This document shows positions 54,815 to 64,000 of a DNA stretch of 64,000 nt, piece by piece. The stretch covers positions 496,001 through 560,000 of the forward strand of contig OZ238266.1 in NCBI GenBank assembly GCA_965178655.1, given 5' to 3'. The DNA comes from GCA-2733415 sp965178655 (GTDB lineage Bacteria; Bacteroidota; Bacteroidia; Flavobacteriales; Flavobacteriaceae). Below the pieces are notes generated by a model. The model searched no databases. It was not told the DNA's origin and was given only the letters and a program-made list of their open reading frames with translations. Position 1 is the stretch's first letter; each line of letters starts with the position of its first letter. The position numbers and the translations under genes are program-made.

Positions 54815-55822
54815 TTAAGATTTTTTGAAAAACAATTTTGGGAACGCTACTTCTGGATCTTTTTTTAATACATTTAATTTAAATGTAGATACCATAAAAC
54901 CTACCCCATAGCCAAAAAACTGAATTCCTAAGGCAACCAACACCAAAGCCATTACCTTTATATTTTTTGTGCTAATCAAAGCTGACAACAACACTATAAA
55001 CAAATACAGAAACACTAGCGCTAATAAATGATACATACCAAACATCGAAAACATTAAAGCAACCAAAACACCTAAAACAAATACTGATGGAAACCAATAC
55101 GTTATTTTTTTCGTGTCGGGGTGCCATAAATTTAATATTGGTCTACATTTTCCGAACTTAGTAACCTGTGTGTAAAATTGCTGCCATGCAATACGACGCT
55201 TATGATACACAAATGCTTCTGTAATTAAGGCCGTCTCAAACCCTGACTTCCATAAACGAATAGTTAAATCCGGATCTTCCCCAGGGTGAATTCTACCAAA
55301 ACCACCTGTTGCCAAAAATGCTTTTTTAGATATACCCATATTAAAACTTCTGGGCTGAAATTTTGTAGTACTTTTCTTTCCGCCACGAATACCTCCCGTA
55401 GTCACAAAAGATGTCATTACAAAATTAATTGCTTTTTGTATTGCTGTAAAAGAATCATGTGCCGCATCTGGCCCTCCAAAACAATCAACATAATTATCAG
55501 TTAGTTCTTTATCTACAATTGCTAAATAACCTGAAGGAATAATACAGTCGGAATCTAATATTATATTATAATTTCCTTTTGCGCGCAGCATACCATAATT
55601 CCGAGAAGCTCCTGGCCCCGAATTTGGCTTTTCATAATAACTAATAGCTAATTTATTGGCGTATCTTTCTATAATATGTTTTGATGACATTGTAGAACCA
55701 TCTTCCACCACTACCACCTCAAAAGGTTTATCATAAGTTTGCTTAGACAGACTATCTAATAATTCCTCCATCTCATCTGGACGGTTGTATACTGGTATGA
55801 TAAAAGAAAAATGTAATGTCAT
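54815..55822 (-). CDS. Membrane glycosyltransferase family 2 protein
   Basis: GT-A domain with FIIPVYNRPDEMEELL, LDSDCIIPSGY (DXD-like) and HPGEDPDLTIRLWKSG, followed by three to four hydrophobic segments in the last third (VFVLGVLVALMFSMFGMYHLL and onward). Probably sits on the cytoplasmic membrane and builds a cell-surface glycan; donor and acceptor unknown. Starts 3 bp after the menD stop, so it is co-transcribed with menD. Confidence 0.87.
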   Translation of the reverse strand: MTLHFSFIIPVYNRPDEMEELLDSLSKQTYDKPFEVVVVEDGSTMSSKHIIERYANKLAISYYEKPNSGPGASRNYGMLRAKGNYNIILDSDCIIPSGYLAIVDKELTDNYVDCFGGPDAAHDSFTAIQKAINFVMTSFVTTGGIRGGKKSTTKFQPRSFNMGISKKAFLATGGFGRIHPGEDPDLTIRLWKSGFETALITEAFVYHKRRIAWQQFYTQVTKFGKCRPILNLWHPDTKKITYWFPSVFVLGVLVALMFSMFGMYHLLALVFLYLFIVLLSALISTKNIKVMALVLVALGIQFFGYGVGFMVSTFKLNVLKKDPEVAFPKLFFKKS

Positions 55823-55825
55823 TTT

Positions 55826-57490
55826 TTATTTCTTTTTTAACGCATTAAAATAAGTCAATAATACCTCATCATTTTGTGTTCTTGGCGTAAACACCTCTAA
55901 AAGACATGGTTGTTCAGAATCCTCAAAAAATGTGTCTAACGTCGTTGTTAATGATTGCTCATCCGTAGCACTTTTATAGGATACACCATACATTTCACAT
56001 AACTGAACTGCAGTTAATTGGTGTGTGGTTTCAAAATAAGTTTCAAAATTTGATGTGTTTTTATCTCCTGGTAAAATCCTAAAAATCCCACCACCGCCAT
56101 TATTCAATACTATAATTCTAAAATTTGCAGGAATATGATTATTCCATAGCGCATTAGAATCATAAAAAAAACTCAATTCTCCTGTTATTAGTAGATGCTG
56201 ATTTTTAGATACTGTAGCATGACCAATTGCTGTACTTGTACAACCATCAATACCACTAGTACCCCTATTGCAATAGGTTTGTACCGCAGAATTTAACGAA
56301 AATAATTGCGCATACCTAATTGTTGAACTATTACTTAAATGAAGTGTTGTTTTATCTGGAACTGATTCTAATACATTCTCAAACACCTTAATATCTGAAA
56401 ACGGAGCGTTTTCAAGATATCTTTCGTGCGCTATCGCTCTTTGTTTTTTCACTTTTAACCAATCCGACTGGTACAAACTCTCTTCTCTTTTTACATTGGG
56501 TATAAATGCCTTTAAAAATATATTTTCGTCCTGCTTAAAATGATGTCTTAAACAAAAGAAAGTATTTAATGCATCTGAAACACCTACATGATAATGCGCC
56601 TCTGGTTTGTATTCACGTAAAAATGCTTTAATTTTTTTTGATACGATTACTCCTCCTAAAGTAAGTAGCACATCCGGTTGTAATTCTGAAAACGCCTCAC
56701 TATCTAATGGTGCAATAATTTTATCTATATTCGGAAAAAAGTTTTCTTGGTGTACATTGGCTGTAGATTCTGTAAATACTACAGTAGCATTATCATTCCC
56801 TAAAGCATCTAAAAACTCTTGTTCTATGGTATTTGGCGGACTAACACCTATTAACACCATTCGTTTTTTAGCTGTATTCCATTGGGTTAAAAACGCTGAA
56901 AATTTATCCTCCTCTACAGCATAAGATTCTTTTTTAAAAGAACTTACTTTTACAGGCACATCAAAATTTTGCTGGGTATCATATAACGGTTCCGAAAATG
57001 GAATATTAATATGTACTGGCCCTTGTTGTAATATAGCAGCGCTCAAAGCCTGTTCTATTTTATACTGATTATCCGTTGCATTAACCACTAAATTAGCCTC
57101 ATATATAATATGATTTTGAAACACATGCTCTTGGTTAATGGTTTGTCCGTCGCCAATACCTATCAACGCTTTAGGCCTATCTGCAGACAGCACAATTAAA
57201 GGCATGTTACTATAATATGCCTCTGCAACAGCAGGGTAATAGTTTAACAATGCAGACCCTGAAGTACACAACACAGCAACAGGCTCTTTTAATTCTTGAG
57301 CAATACCCAATGCAAAAAAAGCAGCACAACGTTCATCTACAATACTGTACGTGTTTACCTCTGGATGATATGAAAACCCTATGGTTAATGGTGCATTTCT
57401 ACTTCCTGGCGACACAACCACATGTTTAACTTTATGCGCAACACATAGCTGAATAAGTTCTTGTGCCAACGGTATTTTTGGATATTTCAT
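55826..57490 (-). CDS. menD: SEPHCHC synthase MenD
   Basis: Thiamine-diphosphate enzyme of menaquinone synthesis: joins isochorismate with 2-oxoglutarate. Family blocks: VVSPGSRNAPLTIGF, LCTSGSALLNYYPAVAEAY, the ThDP/Mg region RIIVLNNGGGGIFRILPG. I start at ATG 57490 (MKYPKIPLAQEL); an earlier in-frame ATG exists (57532) but the extra leader is untypical. Menaquinone made here would feed the NrfD-type nitrate module at the left of the window. Confidence 0.93.
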   Translation of the reverse strand: MKYPKIPLAQELIQLCVAHKVKHVVVSPGSRNAPLTIGFSYHPEVNTYSIVDERCAAFFALGIAQELKEPVAVLCTSGSALLNYYPAVAEAYYSNMPLIVLSADRPKALIGIGDGQTINQEHVFQNHIIYEANLVVNATDNQYKIEQALSAAILQQGPVHINIPFSEPLYDTQQNFDVPVKVSSFKKESYAVEEDKFSAFLTQWNTAKKRMVLIGVSPPNTIEQEFLDALGNDNATVVFTESTANVHQENFFPNIDKIIAPLDSEAFSELQPDVLLTLGGVIVSKKIKAFLREYKPEAHYHVGVSDALNTFFCLRHHFKQDENIFLKAFIPNVKREESLYQSDWLKVKKQRAIAHERYLENAPFSDIKVFENVLESVPDKTTLHLSNSSTIRYAQLFSLNSAVQTYCNRGTSGIDGCTSTAIGHATVSKNQHLLITGELSFFYDSNALWNNHIPANFRIIVLNNGGGGIFRILPGDKNTSNFETYFETTHQLTAVQLCEMYGVSYKSATDEQSLTTTLDTFFEDSEQPCLLEVFTPRTQNDEVLLTYFNALKKK

Positions 57491-57545
57491 TATTGGGTGT
57501 TTAGACATACTAACATGAGGTAAATATAACACACATTAGTAAGCT

Positions 57546-59531
57546 TTATCTATTATTTTCTAACATTTTTATAGTATCACGAAGTTCTGCAGCTTTTAAA
57601 AAATCTAACTCTTTTGCTGCAGCCTCCATTGCTTTTCGAGTGGCTCTAATCTTTTTCTCTAAAACATCTTTAGTCATATATGCCGCTTCTTCCTCTGCAA
57701 CTTGTCGGATATTTGACTCATACAGATCTGCCACCTCATTTTTTGCCAAGCTATTTTCTATTTTTTTATTTAGTGGCTTAGGTACAATGCCATTTTCAGT
57801 ATTATATTGGATTTGTTTTTCACGACGATATGTTGTTTCATCAATTGTTTTTTGCATGCTATTGGTAATTTTATCCGCATACATAATTGCCTTACCGTTT
57901 ATATTACGGGCAGCCCTACCAATGGTTTGCGTTAAAGAACGATGACTACGTAAAAACCCTTCTTTATCTGCATCTAGAATAACAACTAGCGATACTTCCG
58001 GTAAATCTAAACCTTCTCGCAATAGGTTTACACCTATCAAGACATCAAAAAGTCCTTTTCTCAAATCTTGCATAATCTCTACACGCTCCAGAGTATCAAC
58101 ATCGGAATGAATATACCTACAACGAATTTGCACACGAGATAAATATTTGGTTAACTCTTCTGCCATTCGTTTGGTTAGTGTGGTTACCAAAACACGCTCG
58201 TCTTTTTCAATACGCAAATGCATTTCTTCTATTAAATCATCAATCTGATTTAGACTTGGACGCACTTCTATAACTGGATCTAATAAACCTGTTGGCCTAA
58301 TAACCTGCTCTACATACACACCATCTGTACGTTCTAACTCGTAATCTGCTGGTGTAGCACTTACATATAAAACTTGATTTTGTATGGCTTCAAACTCTTC
58401 AAACTTTAATGGTCTATTATCCATTGCTGCTGGTAATCTAAAACCGTATTCTACTAAGTTCTCTTTACGGCTTCTGTCGCCACCATACATAGCTTTAACT
58501 TGAGATACCGTTACATGGCTTTCATCTACAACCATTAAATAATCATCAGGAAAATAGTCTAACAAACAAAAGGGACGTGTTCCTGGCGCACGACCATCTA
58601 AATACCTAGAATAGTTTTCAATTCCGGAGCAATATCCTAATTCCCGCATCATCTCTAAATCGAATTCTGTGCGTTCTTGCAATCGTTTTGCTTCTAAATG
58701 TTTTCCTATCTCCTTATAGTAATCTACCTGTTTCACCATGTCTTCCTGAATACTATGTATGGCATTTTGCAATACATCAGGAGAGGTTACAAACATATTT
58801 GCTGGATATATATTTAGCTTGTCATAGCCTCCTAACACCTCATTGGTCTGTACCACAAAAGCTTCAATTTCTTCTATTTCATCTCCAAAAAAATGGATTC
58901 TAAAGGCATTATCTTCATAACCCGGAAATATATCAAGGGTGTCGCCTTTAATTCTGAAAGTACCTCTTGTAAACTCTGCTTCGGTACGTGCGTATAAGCT
59001 CTGCACCAATCGCTGAAGCAATTTTGTACGTGATATTTGTTGATCTTTTTCTAAAGAAATAACATTTTTTTGAAATTCTGCAGGGTTACCAATACCATAT
59101 AGGCAAGACACAGAAGCAACCACAATAACATCTCTCCTTCCGGAAAGCAAAGAAGATGTTGTACTTAAGCGCAGTTTTTCAATTTCTTCATTTATAGATA
59201 AGTCTTTTTCAATATATACTCCAGAAGTAGGAATATAAGCTTCGGGCTGATAGTAATCGTAATACGATACAAAGTATTCTACTGCATTCTCAGGAAAAAA
59301 AGCTTTAAACTCGGCATATAATTGTGCTGCCAAAGTTTTATTATGTGCTAAAACTAAAGTTGGTTTTTGAGTTTCTTGAATTACATTTGCAACCGTAAAT
59401 GTCTTCCCAGACCCAGTTACTCCTAATAAAGTCTGAAATCTTTCATTGTTATTAAGCCCTGAAACAAGTTGCTTTATTGCTTGAGGTTGATCTCCTGTTG
59501 GGGAAAATTCTGATTCAATTTTGAATTTCAT
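57546..59531 (-). CDS. uvrB: Excinuclease ABC subunit UvrB
   Basis: Damage-recognition helicase of nucleotide excision repair. Walker A GVTGSGKTFT, beta-hairpin region YYDYYQPEAYIPTSGVYIEKD-type (shown in part), DEAD-like VVDESHVTV, and QTIGRAARN of motif VI. The C-terminal UVR domain (LDFLKAAELRDTI) is intact. 661 residues is normal. Confidence 0.97.
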   Translation of the reverse strand: MKFKIESEFSPTGDQPQAIKQLVSGLNNNERFQTLLGVTGSGKTFTVANVIQETQKPTLVLAHNKTLAAQLYAEFKAFFPENAVEYFVSYYDYYQPEAYIPTSGVYIEKDLSINEEIEKLRLSTTSSLLSGRRDVIVVASVSCLYGIGNPAEFQKNVISLEKDQQISRTKLLQRLVQSLYARTEAEFTRGTFRIKGDTLDIFPGYEDNAFRIHFFGDEIEEIEAFVVQTNEVLGGYDKLNIYPANMFVTSPDVLQNAIHSIQEDMVKQVDYYKEIGKHLEAKRLQERTEFDLEMMRELGYCSGIENYSRYLDGRAPGTRPFCLLDYFPDDYLMVVDESHVTVSQVKAMYGGDRSRKENLVEYGFRLPAAMDNRPLKFEEFEAIQNQVLYVSATPADYELERTDGVYVEQVIRPTGLLDPVIEVRPSLNQIDDLIEEMHLRIEKDERVLVTTLTKRMAEELTKYLSRVQIRCRYIHSDVDTLERVEIMQDLRKGLFDVLIGVNLLREGLDLPEVSLVVILDADKEGFLRSHRSLTQTIGRAARNINGKAIMYADKITNSMQKTIDETTYRREKQIQYNTENGIVPKPLNKKIENSLAKNEVADLYESNIRQVAEEEAAYMTKDVLEKKIRATRKAMEAAAKELDFLKAAELRDTIKMLENNR

Positions 59532-59578
59532 AAATTATACCTGTTCGGTTTTTAAATAACGAATTTACAAAATGATTA

Positions 59579-61387
59579 TTAGTAATTCATATACACCCAG
59601 CCCAATAATGGCTTTGGGTAGTTTTCATCATTTAAATGTAATACATAATAATAAGTACCTACGGGCAATACACTGTTATTATTAGGAATTCCTTTATTAG
59701 CAACTCCGTTCCAAAACCCTAAAGCATCTCCGCCTTGATACACTAATGTCCCATATCTATTGTAAATTTTTAAGTCGAAATTTTCGAAAATAGTCAACAG
59801 ACCTGATATTTCAAACACATCATTTACACCATCGTTATTTGGCGAAAATCCACTCGGAACCCATGGTGGACAATTATTTACATTTAAGTTTAAAGTAACT
59901 ACTTGATAACAGTCACCATCAAGAACACCTACATATATTAATGTTGTATTTGGCAAGTTTTGATATGCTGAAGGGAATGCTATTTCATTGTCTTGCACCA
60001 ATGCATCGTTATACGTTTCGTAATAAGCTACCTGCATAGTTGCTAACTCAGGCAAAAGCGTAATGGTAGTTAAATCAAAAATGGCTGTATTATACCCTAT
60101 ATCGCAGGCTTCTATTACAGGAAGTTCTGGAAGCACTGGAGATTGCAACAATGTCACTTCGGTTATTGACTCATTATTATTCTCATTAATTTCTTGAACA
60201 ACTCCTACACCAATACCATTATCATCAACAATAATTGATAAGTTAAAATTTAGAGGAATTCCCTCTGGAATGCTCAACAAAATTGTATTTGTTTCACTGC
60301 CATCAATAGGCATATCACTCAATGTTTGTGCTGTACCAATAAGCACCTCATTAACATACATAGCTATTGGTGTATTTGCTGGTAATATTGCCGTACTATT
60401 GGTATTAAAAACTGTATAAGTGACATCTACATCTCGTTCATCACAAGTCAACAAAACATCATCTGCCACTACCGTAGCATCTGGCAACTGACTATTTAAC
60501 ACTGTTACAATATTATTTATTATAATTAAATCGGCTCCTGTTGTAAGTTGTATTGTAGCACTTGTATCTCCTGTAGTTATATAATTTTCTATATCATATA
60601 CATCTAAATCCATATTATAAGATGTGGTACTATTAGAAAATGAATTGGTGCCATTAAATGCATTTGTACCAGGGTTTAAAGGCAAACTCTCTAATGTATT
60701 TCCGTTAAAAAGCAAGGACTCTGAAATATTTAAAGCGTTATCCCCTTCCCAAGATAAAAATCCGATTTTTGCGCCTACAGTATCAACCACGTTTAAATTA
60801 TCGATAGTAACATCAATCACTGGAACATTATTATTTATAATTTCTAAGCCATGATAAATACTCACTTGATTTAAAGGTAATGTATCCTCTTGATAAACTA
60901 CTAATATTGACCATCCTGCAAAATTTGTTCTATTCTGACAAAACAAGGGGTTTGCAGCTAAATCTTCAGAGATATCTATACCAGACAAACTATAAATACC
61001 AGTGCCTGTAGTTTGAATTTGAGTTGTAACATCTTTAAAACAAGAAAAATAAATCAGTTCTCCTTGTAAAGAATTATACGTCACATTCATAGTATTATCT
61101 GCCACTAAATCTATTCCGTTTAAATTTACTGTAGCATCACCTGTTCCAGAACCTGCCCAATACAAATATGCTGCTACTACTGTTTGTGCTGGTGTTAGTG
61201 TTAAATTTGCCGATGAAGAAGGTAATATCTCGCAAAATGTTTGGCTTAAATTATTTTCCGCCTGGTTTAATGTGTTTCCAATAGCAGTATAGCTATAACG
61301 TCCGTTATGCTGCTGAAAAAGACCAATATCCTGTGCATTAACAACTATCGCTGTAAATAGAATATATATAAGACATATATTTTTCAT
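59579..61387 (-). CDS. Secreted protein with T9SS type B (gliding-motility-associated) C-terminal domain
   Basis: Signal peptide (to about residue 18, VNAQ). N-terminal beta-rich domain (about 40-300; VVAAYLYWAGSGTGDATVNL, CFKDVTTQI) resembles extracellular adhesin-type modules such as DUF3344-like. A CARDB-like module follows (VTYTVFNTNSTAILPANTPI, about 320-410). The C terminus (VPSGFSPNNDGVNDVFEI ... IYNRYGTLVYQGG ... GTYYYVLHL) is the type B sorting domain. Third gene of a three-gene surface-protein operon (6 bp gap upstream). Confidence 0.86.
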   Translation of the reverse strand: MKNICLIYILFTAIVVNAQDIGLFQQHNGRYSYTAIGNTLNQAENNLSQTFCEILPSSSANLTLTPAQTVVAAYLYWAGSGTGDATVNLNGIDLVADNTMNVTYNSLQGELIYFSCFKDVTTQIQTTGTGIYSLSGIDISEDLAANPLFCQNRTNFAGWSILVVYQEDTLPLNQVSIYHGLEIINNNVPVIDVTIDNLNVVDTVGAKIGFLSWEGDNALNISESLLFNGNTLESLPLNPGTNAFNGTNSFSNSTTSYNMDLDVYDIENYITTGDTSATIQLTTGADLIIINNIVTVLNSQLPDATVVADDVLLTCDERDVDVTYTVFNTNSTAILPANTPIAMYVNEVLIGTAQTLSDMPIDGSETNTILLSIPEGIPLNFNLSIIVDDNGIGVGVVQEINENNNESITEVTLLQSPVLPELPVIEACDIGYNTAIFDLTTITLLPELATMQVAYYETYNDALVQDNEIAFPSAYQNLPNTTLIYVGVLDGDCYQVVTLNLNVNNCPPWVPSGFSPNNDGVNDVFEISGLLTIFENFDLKIYNRYGTLVYQGGDALGFWNGVANKGIPNNNSVLPVGTYYYVLHLNDENYPKPLLGWVYMNY

Positions 61388-61393
61388 AAAATT

Positions 61394-62383
61394 CTATCTT
61401 TTTAATGAGAAATGCCCTCTAAAATAAACCGATTGATCCATCAAATTATTAACAATAAACCAATAGTCAGTAGAAGGAAGTTTATTACCGTGATAGGTAC
61501 CATCCCAACCTAATTCATTAGGCTTTATTTTTGTTAATAATTTTCCGTATCTATCAAAAATAAGTATTCTATATTCCTCCTGAAGATCAGTCAAACAACC
61601 TATGTTCCAGTAATCATTAAATGAATCTCCATTAGGAGTAAAAAATCTGGGATAATTAATTATTTCAACTGTTTCTATTACCTCATCTGCACACCCATGA
61701 ACATCTCTAACTTTAATGACTTGATCTCCACAACCAGTTATATTTATAAATACATTATTGTTTTGCCAAAATCCATCGTTTAACTGGTACTCATATTCTC
61801 CTGAACCATCTGTTACTGTAACTATAATTGTTTGATTAATTTCAGAATATACTATGGTAAAATCTGGAGATTGAACTGAATTTACTGCTATTGTCATTGT
61901 AGATGTAGTAGCACACTGACCTGCATCTGGAGTAAATGTATACGTGGTAGTAACAGTATTATTCATCGCCGGACTCCATGTTCCCGTAACACCATCATTA
62001 GAGGTCGTTGGCAGTGCTGATAATACATCACCAACACATATCGCTTCTACCTGAGTAAAAGTTGGAGCTTCAATTTCAATTACCGTTACTGCAACGGTTA
62101 CAGGAACCCCAGCGCAACCATTTATATTTGTTTCAGTAACCAAAACAGTATAAGTCCCAGGTATGAACCCCCAATCTATCGTAGTGCTATTAGTTGTAGT
62201 ATTATTAAGCGTTCCGCCACCTGTTAACATCCAATGATAAGTAGAGCCTGCAGTAGGGCTTACTAAATAGGGTTCAGCCACCGTTCCAACACAAACTGTT
62301 TGCGTTGGATCAGTACTTGTCTGTGCCAGAAGTGTTCCACTTCCAACAAAAGTCAATAATATTATAACAATTAATCTAAACAC
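61394..62383 (-). CDS. Secreted protein with T9SS type B sorting domain, paralogue of the upstream repeat protein
   Basis: Signal peptide (to about residue 20, LLAQ). Residues 20-105 form an Ig/PKD-like module (TQTVCVG, STYHWMLTGGG, TTIDWGFIPGTYTVLV) that is clearly paralogous to the N terminus of the next gene upstream. One copy of the 66-residue repeat follows (about 106-170; AICVGDVLSALPTTSNDGV). The C-terminal type B sorting domain (FFTPNGDSFNDYWNI ... IFDRYGKLLTKI ... STDYWFIV) makes it a complete T9SS cargo. 15 bp downstream of the repeat protein gene. Confidence 0.86.
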   Translation of the reverse strand: MFRLIVIILLTFVGSGTLLAQTSTDPTQTVCVGTVAEPYLVSPTAGSTYHWMLTGGGTLNNTTTNSTTIDWGFIPGTYTVLVTETNINGCAGVPVTVAVTVIEIEAPTFTQVEAICVGDVLSALPTTSNDGVTGTWSPAMNNTVTTTYTFTPDAGQCATTSTMTIAVNSVQSPDFTIVYSEINQTIIVTVTDGSGEYEYQLNDGFWQNNNVFINITGCGDQVIKVRDVHGCADEVIETVEIINYPRFFTPNGDSFNDYWNIGCLTDLQEEYRILIFDRYGKLLTKIKPNELGWDGTYHGNKLPSTDYWFIVNNLMDQSVYFRGHFSLKR

Positions 62384-62398
62384 TATCTAACCTTTTCA

Positions 62399-63982
62399 TT
62401 AATTATGAATTATAGCCCCCGTTGATGGTAACGGATTTACCGTAATTGTCATTGTAGTTGTAGTAGCACACTGACCCGAATCTGGAGTAAATGTGTAATC
62501 TGTAGTAGCAGTATTATCTAATGCCGGACTCCATGTTCCTGTAATACCATTATTAGAGGTTGTTGGTAATGCCGATAATGTATCGCCAACACATATTGAT
62601 CCCACTTGAGTAAAGACTGGGGTTTCTATCGGATTTACCGTAATTGTCATTGTAGTTGTAGTAGCACACTGACCCGAACCTGGAGTAAATGTGTAATCTG
62701 TAGTAGCAGTATTATCTAATGCCGGACTCCATGTTCCTGTAATACCATTATTAGAGGTTGTTGGTAATGCTGATAATGTATCACCAACACATATTGACCC
62801 CACTTGAGTAAAGACTGGGGTTTCTATCGGATTTACCGTAATTGTCATTGTAGCTGTAGTAGCACACTGACCCGAATCTGGAGTAAATGTGTAATCTGTA
62901 GTAGCAGTATTATCTAATGCCGGACTCCATGTTCCTGTAATACCATTATTAGAGGTTGTTGGTAATGCCGATAATGTATCGCCAACACATATTGACCCCA
63001 CTTGAGTAAAGACTGGGATTTCTATCGGATTTACCGTAATTGTCATTGTAGTTGTAGTAGCACACTGACCCGAACCTGGAGTAAATGTGTAATCTGTAGT
63101 AGCAGTATTATCTAATGCCGGACTCCATGTTCCTGTAATACCATTATTAGAGGTTGTTGGTAATGCCGATAATATATCGCCAACACATATTGACCCCACT
63201 TGAGTAAAGACTGGGGTTTCTATCGGATTTACCGTAATTGTCATTGTAGCTGTAGTAGCACACTGACCCGAATCTGGAGTAAATGTATAATCTGTAGTAG
63301 CAGTATTATCTAATGCCGGACTCCATGTTCCTGTAATACCATTATTAGAGGTTGTTGGTAATGCCGATAATGTATCGCCAACACATATTGACCCCACTTG
63401 AGTAAAGACTGGGGTTTCTATCGGATTTACCGTAATTGTCATTGTAGTTGTAGTAGCACACTGACCCGAATCTGGAGTAAACGTGTAATCTGTAGTAGCA
63501 GTATTATCTAATGCCGGACTCCATACTCCTGTAATACCATTATTAGAGGTTGTTGGTAATGCCGATAATGTATCGCCAACACATATTGACCCCACTTGAG
63601 TAAAGACTGGGGTTTCAGTTGTAACTACTGTTACCACAACCGTTACAGGAGAACCTATACAACCACTTACACTTGTTTCAGTAACCGAAACAGTATAAGT
63701 TCCTGGTACTACACCCCAATCTATCGTGGTACTATTAGTTATTGTATTATTAAGCGTACCTCCACCTGTTAATGCCCACTGATAAGTAGATCCTGCCGTA
63801 GAAGGACTTATCAGGTAAGGTTCTGCTAATGAACCTATACATATGGTTTGTGTTGGAGTAGTACTTGTTTGTGCAAACATTTGATTTGCATTCATAAAAA
63901 CTAAAAAAAGTACACCAAACCTAAAGAAAGATGTACTTAATAACTGTTTTACTTCATTTTTTTTAAAAAAACATGATTTCAT
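62399..63982 (-). CDS. Secreted protein of six near-identical 66-residue repeats, no sorting domain
   Basis: Signal peptide (hydrophobic to about residue 37, MFAQ), an Ig/PKD-like N-terminal module (TQTICIG, STYQWALTGGG, TTIDWGVVPGTYTVSV), then six 66-residue units (about 121-516) each with VGSICVGDTLSALPTTSN, WSPALDN and GQCATT. The protein ends soon after with NPLPSTGAIIHN and has no T9SS sorting domain. First gene of the surface-protein operon. Either a naturally short secreted filament-type protein or a copy that lost its C-terminal domain. Role unknown; adhesion is plausible. Confidence 0.82.
   Translation of the reverse strand: MKSCFFKKNEVKQLLSTSFFRFGVLFLVFMNANQMFAQTSTTPTQTICIGSLAEPYLISPSTAGSTYQWALTGGGTLNNTITNSTTIDWGVVPGTYTVSVTETSVSGCIGSPVTVVVTVVTTETPVFTQVGSICVGDTLSALPTTSNNGITGVWSPALDNTATTDYTFTPDSGQCATTTTMTITVNPIETPVFTQVGSICVGDTLSALPTTSNNGITGTWSPALDNTATTDYTFTPDSGQCATTATMTITVNPIETPVFTQVGSICVGDILSALPTTSNNGITGTWSPALDNTATTDYTFTPGSGQCATTTTMTITVNPIEIPVFTQVGSICVGDTLSALPTTSNNGITGTWSPALDNTATTDYTFTPDSGQCATTATMTITVNPIETPVFTQVGSICVGDTLSALPTTSNNGITGTWSPALDNTATTDYTFTPGSGQCATTTTMTITVNPIETPVFTQVGSICVGDTLSALPTTSNNGITGTWSPALDNTATTDYTFTPDSGQCATTTTMTITVNPLPSTGAIIHN
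62433..63620. repeat. Six tandem 198-bp DNA repeats
   Basis: The block beginning GGATTTACCGTAATTGTCAT recurs at 62433, 62631, 62829, 63027, 63225 and 63423, an exact 198-bp period, in frame with the protein. Copies differ at only a few positions; copies 2 and 4 (from the N terminus) share DSG and ATTA variants while copies 3 and 5 share GSG and ATTT variants. Confidence 0.93.
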
Positions 63983-64000
63983 GGCTCAATAATTTAATTA

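Noticed and set aside
1..64000. tRNA, rRNA, riboswitch or prophage
   Set aside because: Gaps between genes were read for cloverleaf or conserved riboswitch cores and for phage or integrase genes; none was recognised. A covariance-model search would be decisive.

Overview
The window looks like chromosome from a marine-type member of the Flavobacteriaceae (Bacteroidota). Reasons: AT-rich sequence by eye; TAnnTTTG-type promoters and almost no Shine-Dalgarno sequences; lipoproteins with acidic residues just after the lipid Cys; several proteins ending in type IX secretion sorting domains (types A and B); a gldA gliding gene; MenD (menaquinone); GSII glutamine synthetase; AcnB; and interspersed palindromic repeats typical of this family. 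No rRNA, tRNA, CRISPR array, insertion sequence or prophage was seen. The backbone is housekeeping, with a few secreted-protein and repeat-rich patches.

Left end (1-5435): the end of a periplasmic nitrate reductase locus. napA enters from outside and is followed by a four-heme NapB-like protein, a four-heme lipoprotein, a four-cluster Fe-S protein with an extended Tat signal, and an NrfD-type membrane quinol oxidoreductase. No napC, napG or napH is visible. The likely electron route is menaquinol to NrfD, Fe-S protein, tetraheme lipoprotein, tetraheme NapB, then NapA. This is the most interesting system in the window.

5451-17818: a T9SS-sorted secreted nuclease, an unknown lipoprotein, mnmE, a CvfB-like RNA-binding protein, a 1015-residue T9SS adhesin with three near-identical FnIII modules, a PorV/PorQ-family outer-membrane protein, a DUF4105 membrane protein and a GNAT-like protein. 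Three non-coding stretches here (10056-10887, 13936-14501, 17489-17814) are filled with palindromic repeats.

17815-29485: two-component pair (RprX/RprY-like), coaE and YbbR-like, the Omp28/TlpA/DUF6029 envelope cluster, rsmG, a fatty acid desaturase, an aspartate-type aminotransferase and trmL. 29591-35129: a seven-gene minus-strand run that carries the first and sixth shikimate-pathway enzymes (DAHP synthase/chorismate mutase and AroA) with rsgA, dtd, a MazG-like protein, a small membrane protein and queA. 35312-46364: gldA, purB, a HEAT-like protein, a heme-binding protein, yaaA, an RluD-type synthase, a PASTA protein, ddl, coaD, VOC and DinB proteins, holA, an HsdR_N-like protein and a glycosyltransferase.

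46396-63982: acnB; a periplasmic chaperone operon (two parvulin-type isomerases flanking a lipoprotein without the catalytic domain); glnA (GSII) behind a textbook Bacteroidota promoter; a glycosyltransferase; menD; uvrB; and a three-gene operon of secreted surface proteins, one made of six almost identical 66-residue repeats. Strong hairpin terminators separate most convergent gene pairs.
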